The position numbers and the translations under genes are program-made. The notes below the pieces were generated by a model that was given only the letters and a program-made list of their open reading frames with translations, was not told where the DNA came from and made no database searches. This document shows, piece after piece, positions 58,809 through 64,000 of a stretch of DNA of 64,000 bases. The stretch is taken from contig JADJXF010000008.1 of NCBI GenBank assembly GCA_016715995.1, positions 62,001 through 126,000 of the forward strand, given 5' to 3'. Numbering within the stretch: the first letter of the stretch is position 1; every line of letters starts with the position of its first letter. The DNA comes from Flavobacteriales bacterium (GTDB lineage Bacteria; Bacteroidota; Bacteroidia; Flavobacteriales_F; PHOS-HE28).

Positions 58809-60251
58809 ATGACCTTCTGGAAGAACACCCCGATCACCCTGCTGCTCCTTGGAACGGTGGCCACCATGCTGCCCGCTTGCAAGAAGAAGGAGGAAGGCTG
58901 CACGGATCCCGCCGCCATCAACTATGACCCTGATGCCGATAAGGACTGCTGCTGCGAGTACGCCACCACCAAGGAGTTCACCGTCACAGATCTCGGCGGT
59001 GGCGTTACGCAGGTTGAAGGCGAGACCGATGTGAACTTCACCTTCACAAGCGACCGCAAGTGGTTGATGAAGGGCTTCCTCTATGTGAACAGCGGTGCTA
59101 CCCTAACCGTGCAGCCCGGCACCATCACCAAGGGCGACAAGGACACGAAGGGCACCCTGATCGTTCGTCGAGGCGGCAAGCTGAACGCCGACGGCACGTC
59201 CAGCCAGCCCATCGTCTTCACTAGCAATCAGCCGGCCGGCTCGCGCAGCTACGGCGACTGGGGCGGCATTGTGCTTTGCGGCCGCGCTCCGAACAACCAG
59301 CCCAGCGACCCCGTGATCGAGGGTGGTCCGGACGCCAGCTATGGCGGCTCCGACGCCAACGACAACAGCGGCGTCCTTCGCTATGTCCGCATCGAGTTCT
59401 GCGGCATCGCATTCCAGCCCAACCAGGAGATCAATGGCCTGACGATGGGTGCGGTGGGTCGTAACACCACGCTCGATTACGTACAAGTGAGCTACAGCGG
59501 CGACGACAGCTTCGAGTGGTTCGGCGGCAACGTGAACGCCAAGCACCTGATCGCGTTCCGGGGCTGGGACGATGATTTCGACCAGGACTTCGGCTGGCAG
59601 GGCAAGGTGCAATGGGCCGTGAGCCTGCGCGACCCCGCCATCGCCGACCAGAGCAGCAGCAATGGCTTCGAGTGCGACAATGATGCAGCCGGCAACAGCG
59701 CATCGCCATACAGCCAGGGCACCTGGAGCAACGTGAGCATCTTCGGCCCGAAGGTGGACCCCGGCACCACCATCAACACGCTCTACGCGCGTGCGCTCCA
59801 CCTGCGCCGCAATACGCAGACCCGCGTGTTCAATAGCGTCTTCGCTGGCTACCCCACCGGCTTGTACATCGACGGCAACAGCACCCAGGCCAATGCCACC
59901 AATGGCGACCTGATGTTCCGCAACAACATCATCGCCGGCATGACCACTCCGCTGAATGTGCCAGGCAGTCAGAACTGGGACCAAGCCGCCCTCACCGCCT
60001 GGTTCAACACCGCTGGCTGGAACAACAGCGTTCTCGCCACCAACACCGAGCTGCTCGTCACCGACGGATTCAACCTGACCAGCCCCAACTTCCGCCCGTA
60101 TGGCGCTAGTCCGTTGTTGAGCGGAGCCGACTTCAGTTGGAGCCCGCTCACCGACAGCTTCTTCACTCCAGTATCCTACCGCGGCGCCTTCGGCGGTGAG
60201 GACTGGACCGCTGGCTGGGCCAACTTCGACCCGCAGAGCACAGCCTACTGA
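58809..60251 (+). CDS. Large surface lipoprotein paired with the TonB receptor
   Basis: A 480-residue lipoprotein. The signal peptide ends at 'ATMLPACKKK' (Cys17). A short Asp/Cys motif follows ('GCTDPAAINYDPDADKDCCC'), of the 'CTDPxAxNYxPxA' kind common in Bacteroidota surface proteins. The main domain looks like a right-handed beta-helix with repeats such as 'GTLIVRRGGKLNADGTSSQP', 'GDWGGIVLCGRAP' and 'LDYVQVSYSGDDSFEWFGGN', then 'RGWDDDFDQDFGWQGKVQW'. The family is unnamed to me; it recurs with TonB receptors lacking SusD, perhaps as a ligand-capturing partner. The start at 58809 fits the signal peptide; the frame extends to 58773. A strong terminator follows. Confidence 0.8.
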   Translation: MTFWKNTPITLLLLGTVATMLPACKKKEEGCTDPAAINYDPDADKDCCCEYATTKEFTVTDLGGGVTQVEGETDVNFTFTSDRKWLMKGFLYVNSGATLTVQPGTITKGDKDTKGTLIVRRGGKLNADGTSSQPIVFTSNQPAGSRSYGDWGGIVLCGRAPNNQPSDPVIEGGPDASYGGSDANDNSGVLRYVRIEFCGIAFQPNQEINGLTMGAVGRNTTLDYVQVSYSGDDSFEWFGGNVNAKHLIAFRGWDDDFDQDFGWQGKVQWAVSLRDPAIADQSSSNGFECDNDAAGNSASPYSQGTWSNVSIFGPKVDPGTTINTLYARALHLRRNTQTRVFNSVFAGYPTGLYIDGNSTQANATNGDLMFRNNIIAGMTTPLNVPGSQNWDQAALTAWFNTAGWNNSVLATNTELLVTDGFNLTSPNFRPYGASPLLSGADFSWSPLTDSFFTPVSYRGAFGGEDWTAGWANFDPQSTAY

Positions 60252-60285
60252 GCACGGTACATCGCAAATAGACCCGCTCGGTTAC

Positions 60286-60320
60286 GGAAGGCCCCGCTTC
60301 GGCGAGGTCTTCCCTTTTCT
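60286..60320 (+). terminator. Rho-independent terminator with UUCG tetraloop after the lipoprotein gene
   Basis: GGAAGGCCCCGC (60286-60297) pairs with GCGAGGTCTTCC (60302-60313; one G-U, one mismatch) around TTCG, followed by CTTTTCT. A clear terminator 34 nt after the stop; it also abuts the 3' end of the opposing yqaA-like gene. Confidence 0.85.
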
Positions 60321-60325
60321 ACCAC

Positions 60326-60775
60326 TCACCGAAACCCGGAAACAAGCCACAGGACCACCGCATAACGCGCGGCCTTGCCAACGAACATGAGCAACGCGGT
60401 TGGACCAAGACGCGACCTGCCTAGGCCCAAGGCGATGGCGATGGGGTCGCCGATGACCGGTGCCCAACACAGCAGCGCAGACCAATGGCCGTAGCGCGCC
60501 AGGCGTGCCTGCCACCTCACGGCTTTGGCCGGATCGGTTCGCAACCATCGCGAGATCTTCTCCAGATCGCCTAAACGGCCCAGGCCGTAGCTGCTCATTC
60601 CGCCGAGCCAATTGCCGAGGCTAGCTACGAGCAGCAGCGAGAACGGGCTCCACGGGCCCGCCGCGCAGGCAGCGAGCACCAGTTCCGAACTGAAGGGCAG
60701 CACCGTGGCGGCCAGGAAACATGCGACGAAGAGCCCCACCAGCCCCCATTCAGCCCAATCCGGTCCCAGCTCCAT
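60326..60775 (-). CDS. YqaA-like small SNARE-associated (VTT) membrane protein
   Basis: A 149-residue inner-membrane protein of the short DedA/VTT branch. 'LVGLFVACFLAATVLPFSSE' (TM and re-entrant loop), 'SLGNWLGGMSSYGLGR' and 'ALLCWAPVIGDPIAIALGLG' match YqaA, with a C-terminal hydrophobic helix. DedA-family proteins are implicated in lipid scrambling and membrane homeostasis; the role of YqaA itself is uncertain. The start at 60775 lies 5 nt after TACCTTGC (60781-60788, minus strand); an ATG at 60805 would lie upstream of that element. Confidence 0.83.
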   Translation of the reverse strand: MELGPDWAEWGLVGLFVACFLAATVLPFSSELVLAACAAGPWSPFSLLLVASLGNWLGGMSSYGLGRLGDLEKISRWLRTDPAKAVRWQARLARYGHWSALLCWAPVIGDPIAIALGLGRSRLGPTALLMFVGKAARYAVVLWLVSGFR

Positions 60776-60780
60776 CCGGG

Positions 60781-60788
60781 GCAAGGTA
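60781..60788 (-). promoter_or_regulatory. -7 element TACCTTGC for the yqaA-like gene
   Basis: Minus-strand TACCTTGC ends 5 nt before the ATG at 60775, supporting that start over the ATG at 60805. Confidence 0.45.
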
Positions 60789-60805
60789 TCGGCGGCGAAC
60801 GGCAC

Positions 60806-60813
60806 GACCTTTG
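60806..60813 (+). promoter_or_regulatory. -7-like element GACCTTTG for the outer-membrane protein gene
   Basis: GACCTTTG, one mismatch from TAnnTTTG at each of the first positions considered together, ends 16 nt before the ATG at 60830. Weak candidate. Confidence 0.3.
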
Positions 60814-60829
60814 GCTTTTCGATTCCGCC

Positions 60830-61516
60830 ATGCGCTTCCCCACCACCCTACTTGCCCTGCTGGGCTTGGGCTTTCTGACCCAGGCCCAACAGGATAATCG
60901 GCAACGGATGGCCACCCTGGCGGGCGGCCTGGAGATCGGTGTTCCAATCGGCGAATTCGATGAAAGCTGGGGCCGCCAATTGGTAGGCCTGAGCGGCAAT
61001 TTCACCGTGCCGATGCGAAGGCTTCCCTTCAGCTACGGCTTCGATTTCGGTTGGGCCCACATGGGCGGCAATTCGCGCGAAGTGACGGTGAGCGACCCCG
61101 CCATCGCGGCCACTACCGGCGACCTCTCGGTTCGCAGCGACGTTTACGGATACCACGCGCTGCTGCGTCTGCAGCCTTTCCATGGGCAGGTGAGCCCCTA
61201 CATCGAGGGCCTGACCGGAGCGCGACACTTCGTCACCAACACACGAATCAAAGTGGATGGCCTGGATGAGCCGTTGATGGAACAACGCAACGAGAGCAGC
61301 TTGATTGGCAGCGCGGGGCTGGCCGCTGGAATCTATTACGCTCCTTCGCGCAACTTCATCATAGAAGGCCGCGTGGAGCGGCTCACTGGCGGCATGGTAC
61401 GCTACGTTGATCCCCGCTCCATCGAGATATCGCCCGCGGGGGAGGTGGAGTACAGCACGCTCTCCAGCGGTACGCGCATCGTCAACATCACCTTTGGGAT
61501 CGGTTTCCGTTTCTGA
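60830..61516 (+). CDS. Predicted outer-membrane beta-barrel protein
   Basis: A 228-residue exported protein. A signal peptide (1-19, 'FPTTLLALLGLGFLTQAQ') precedes strand-like segments rich in Gly and aromatics ('GGLEIGVPIGEFDESWGRQ', 'LPFSYGFDFGWAHMGG', 'QVSPYIEGLTGARHFV', 'AGLAAGIYYAPSRNFIIEGR'), with the terminal 'NITFGIGFRF' ending in Phe, as expected for an OmpA/OmpX-type barrel. Function unknown. It is divergent from the yqaA-like gene. Confidence 0.82.
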   Translation: MRFPTTLLALLGLGFLTQAQQDNRQRMATLAGGLEIGVPIGEFDESWGRQLVGLSGNFTVPMRRLPFSYGFDFGWAHMGGNSREVTVSDPAIAATTGDLSVRSDVYGYHALLRLQPFHGQVSPYIEGLTGARHFVTNTRIKVDGLDEPLMEQRNESSLIGSAGLAAGIYYAPSRNFIIEGRVERLTGGMVRYVDPRSIEISPAGEVEYSTLSSGTRIVNITFGIGFRF

Positions 61517-61596
61517 GCCACGCCGCCGTGTTCCGCTGTTGGTAACCTTCGGATAACGGCGCACCGTCGCGACAGCCAAGGCCTTGGGGGACAGCG

Positions 61597-61604
61597 TAAA
61601 CTTG
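61597..61604 (+). promoter_or_regulatory. -7-like element TAAACTTG for purH
   Basis: TAAACTTG ends 36 nt before the TTG start at 61641. Just upstream, GGTAACC and GATAACG (61541-61558) repeat with 11-bp spacing. Confidence 0.35.
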
Positions 61605-61640
61605 CGCCCGTAGCGAGGGACTGGCACCTCGGAGACCAAA

Positions 61641-63170
61641 TTGGAAGGGCAAAAACGCATCCAGAGCGCGCTCATTTCCGTGTTCCACAAGGATGGGCTT
61701 GAGCCCATCGTCCGTGAACTGGACCGGCTTGGCGTACACCTCTACAGCACCGGCGGCACGCAGGACTTCATCGCATCCTTGGGCATCCAGGTGACCCCGG
61801 TGGAAGACTTGACCACCTATCCCAGCATCCTTGGAGGGCGGGTGAAGACGCTTCATCCCAAGGTGTTCGGCGGAATCCTTGGGCGCCGGGACCTGCACAG
61901 CGATCTGGCCCAACTGGAGGAGTATGCCATTCCACCCATTGACCTGGTGATCGTGGACCTTTACCCTTTCGAGGATACCGTGGCCCGCGGCGGCAGCGAT
62001 GCAGATATCATCGAGAAGATCGACATCGGCGGCATCAGCCTGATCCGCGCAGCAGCGAAGAACCACCAGGACGTGTTGATCGTACCGTCGCGTGACCAGT
62101 ATGAGGAGCTGCTGCGACTCCTGAAAGATCAAGATGGTGCCACCACGCTCGCTCAACGGCGACGCTTCGCCACCGGGGCCTTCGCCGTGACCAGCCATTA
62201 CGACAGCGCCATCTACCACTGGTTCTCCAAGGGACAAGGCGATTTACGCCTGAGCGCTGGTCCAAACACTGTGCTTCGCTACGGCGAGAACCCGCATCAG
62301 CGCGGGTCCTTCCACGGCGATCTGGCGGGGATGTTCACCCAGCTGCACGGTAAGGAGCTTAGCTACAACAACCTGCTCGACCTGGATGCTGCGGTTGAGC
62401 TGATCGATGACCTGGCCTCCATCGATGGCGTTCCGTTCGCCATCCTGAAGCACAACAACGCCTGCGGCGCCGCCGTTCGCGCCACTGTGAAAGAAGCCTG
62501 GGACGCCGCACTGCAAGCCGATCCGGTGAGCGCATTCGGTGGCGTACTCATCACCACGGCGCGCATCGACAGGTCCACCGCTGAGGCCATCGACGCCATC
62601 TTCTTCGAGATCATCGCGGCGCCGGGATACGATGCCCCCGCACTGGAGATCCTCAGCAAGAAGAAGAACCGGATGATCCTGGAGCGCAAGCCGGCGGCAC
62701 GCAGCGCCGTGAAGGTTCGTACCGCGCTCAACGGCTTACTGACCGAGGACGCCGATCATGTAGTGGCGCGCGCTGCCTCGATGCGCCCAGCGACAACGAA
62801 GGCGCCCACGCCGCAGGAAGTGGGTGACCTGGTATTCGCCACGATCCTGGTGAAGCACACGAAGAGCAACGCCATCGTGCTGGCCAAGGGGAATCAGCTG
62901 CTGGCCAGCGGCACCGGCCAGACCAGCCGGGTGGATGCCTTGGAGCAGGCCATCGCCAAGGCGGGCCGTTTCAACTTCGACCTGCGAGGAGCAGTGATGG
63001 CCAGCGATGCCTTCTTCCCCTTCCCCGACTGCGTGGAAATCGCGCACAAGGCCGGCATCACCGCCGTAGCGCATCCTGGCGGCAGCATCCGCGACCAGGA
63101 CAGCATCGATTACTGCAACGCGCACGGCATGGCCATGTGCATCACCGGAACCCGCCACTTCAAACACTGA
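61641..63170 (+). CDS. purH: Bifunctional AICAR transformylase/IMP cyclohydrolase
   Basis: A 509-residue enzyme carrying out the last two steps of IMP synthesis. The N-terminal IMP cyclohydrolase (MGS-like) domain has 'SALISVFHKDGLEPIV' and 'STGGTQDFIASLG'; the transformylase domain has 'AILKHNNACGAAV' (catalytic Lys-His), 'DAFFPFPDCVEIAHKAG' and 'VAHPGGSIRDQDS'. The start must be TTG at 61641: an in-frame TAG at 61611 is followed by no ATG or GTG before the conserved sequence. It lies 13 bases before mreB, a common Bacteroidota order. Confidence 0.95.
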   Translation: MEGQKRIQSALISVFHKDGLEPIVRELDRLGVHLYSTGGTQDFIASLGIQVTPVEDLTTYPSILGGRVKTLHPKVFGGILGRRDLHSDLAQLEEYAIPPIDLVIVDLYPFEDTVARGGSDADIIEKIDIGGISLIRAAAKNHQDVLIVPSRDQYEELLRLLKDQDGATTLAQRRRFATGAFAVTSHYDSAIYHWFSKGQGDLRLSAGPNTVLRYGENPHQRGSFHGDLAGMFTQLHGKELSYNNLLDLDAAVELIDDLASIDGVPFAILKHNNACGAAVRATVKEAWDAALQADPVSAFGGVLITTARIDRSTAEAIDAIFFEIIAAPGYDAPALEILSKKKNRMILERKPAARSAVKVRTALNGLLTEDADHVVARAASMRPATTKAPTPQEVGDLVFATILVKHTKSNAIVLAKGNQLLASGTGQTSRVDALEQAIAKAGRFNFDLRGAVMASDAFFPFPDCVEIAHKAGITAVAHPGGSIRDQDSIDYCNAHGMAMCITGTRHFKH

Positions 63171-63183
63171 CCCCCACCGGATC

Positions 63184-64000
63184 ATGAGCTGGTTCAATTT
63201 CTTCACACAGGAGATCGCGATCGACCTCGGAACGGCGAACACGCTGATCATCCACAACGACAAGGTGGTGGTGGACGAGCCAAGCATCGTGGCCGTCGAC
63301 CGCGCCAGTGGCAAGGTGATTGCCGTGGGCCGCCAGGCGCAGCAGATGCATGGCAAGACCCACGAGAACATCAAGACCATCCGCCCGCTGAAGGACGGCG
63401 TGATTGCCGATTTCAAGGCCGCCGAAGACATGATCAAGGGCATGATCCGGATGATCAACCCGGGACGCCGACTCTTCACCCCGAACCTGCGGATGGTGAT
63501 CTGCATCCCCAGCGGCATCACCGAGGTGGAGAAGCGCGCGGTGAAGGACAGCAGCGAGCATGCCGGTGCGAAGGAGGTGTACCTCATCCACGAGCCGATG
63601 GCCGCCGCGATCGGCATCGGCATCGATGTGGAGGAACCCATGGGCAACATGATCATCGACATCGGTGGCGGCACCAGCGAGATCGCGGTAATCGCGCTCG
63701 GCGGCATCGTGTGCGACAAGAACATCCGCGTGGCGGGTGATGAGTTCACGCAGGACATCGAGGAATACATGCGGCGCCAGCACAACATCCTCGTGGGCGA
63801 GCGCACCGCCGAGACGATCAAGATCGAGGTGGGCGCCGCGCTCACTGAACTGGACAACCCGCCGCCGGATTACGCCGTGCGCGGCCGCGACCTGATGACC
63901 GGCATTCCCAAGGAGATCACCGTCACCTACAGTGAGATTGCCCAGGCCCTCGACAAGAGCATCAGCAAGATCGAGGAAGCGATCCTCAGCGCACTGGAGG
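63184..64000 (+). CDS. mreB: Rod shape-determining protein MreB (partial)
   Basis: The first 272 codons of an actin-like cytoskeletal protein that organises lateral wall synthesis; the end lies beyond the window. 'EIAIDLGTANTLIIHNDKV' is phosphate-1, 'DEPSIVAVDRASGKVIAVG' follows, 'VICIPSGITEVEKRAVKDSS' and 'LIHEPMAAAIGIGIDVEEPM' are MreB signatures, and 'NMIIDIGGGTSEIAVIALGG' is phosphate-2. No break is seen in the part present. It follows purH closely and normally begins the mreBCD operon. Confidence 0.96.
   Translation, partial: MSWFNFFTQEIAIDLGTANTLIIHNDKVVVDEPSIVAVDRASGKVIAVGRQAQQMHGKTHENIKTIRPLKDGVIADFKAAEDMIKGMIRMINPGRRLFTPNLRMVICIPSGITEVEKRAVKDSSEHAGAKEVYLIHEPMAAAIGIGIDVEEPMGNMIIDIGGGTSEIAVIALGGIVCDKNIRVAGDEFTQDIEEYMRRQHNILVGERTAETIKIEVGAALTELDNPPPDYAVRGRDLMTGIPKEITVTYSEIAQALDKSISKIEEAILSALE

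Overview
The window comes from a GC-rich member of the Bacteroidota, most like an uncultured Flavobacteriales-type lineage. The evidence is three proteins with type IX secretion (T9SS) C-terminal sorting domains, the gliding-motility ATPase GldA, two DUF6090 membrane proteins, Bacteroidota gene order (serS - TPR protein - DUF4286 - rsmA - mgtE; purH - mreB), a TonB-dependent receptor with a carboxypeptidase-like N-terminal domain, and start sites without Shine-Dalgarno sequences but with Bacteroidota -7 elements. Here those elements mostly read TAnnTTCG rather than the textbook TAnnTTTG, and many lie only 4-11 nt before the start codon. I found no rRNA, tRNA, CRISPR array, insertion sequence or phage gene.

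Layout. 1-2.5 kb: tail of a T9SS cargo protein, a small membrane protein and two tandem DUF6090 paralogues. 2.5-6.7 kb: alaS, divergent from an M23 peptidase, then a MerR regulator. 6.7-9.5 kb: two FkbM methyltransferases around an ADP-heptose epimerase gene on the other strand. 9.5-12.4 kb: PTPS and folE (pterin synthesis), a Bax-inhibitor-1 protein and fabD. 12.5-13.5 kb: a T9SS cargo protein. 13.5-21.8 kb, minus strand: nucleotide-sugar genes (PHP-type phosphatase, RmlB, UDP-HexNAc dehydrogenase, WbpB-, WbpD- and WbpE-like enzymes, UDP-xylose synthase, UDP-glucose dehydrogenase), with no glycosyltransferase, flippase or polymerase. 21.9-30.8 kb: outer-membrane protein, Kdo transferase, MazG-like pyrophosphohydrolase, T9SS protein, Dtd, e(P4)-type phosphatase and rsgA. 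30.8-43.7 kb: gldA, metK, M48 protease, rplU-rpmA, serS and a tightly overlapping run to mgtE and a 2-hydroxyacid dehydrogenase. 43.7-51.2 kb: phosphodiesterase, a frameshifted coiled-coil/TM/HPt-like gene, lysC, an SSAT-like acetyltransferase, fbp, small genes and a solitary SIR2-like gene. 51.3-64 kb: mfd, LOG, a TonB receptor/lipoprotein pair, a YqaA-like protein, an outer-membrane protein, purH and the start of mreB.

Most of it is envelope biogenesis and housekeeping. The observations most worth following are: (1) dispersed inverted-repeat elements inserted in frame into two conserved housekeeping genes (rsgA once, mfd twice), with relatives immediately upstream of fabD and ugd; (2) 11-bp-phased TTAAC-type direct repeats, resembling Pho boxes, before both members of the TonB receptor/lipoprotein pair; (3) the TAnnTTCG promoter class with near-leaderless starts; (4) a lower-GC solitary SIR2-like gene; (5) a frameshift splitting a coiled-coil/TM/HPt-like protein; and (6) divergent genes whose start codons overlap in one CATG.
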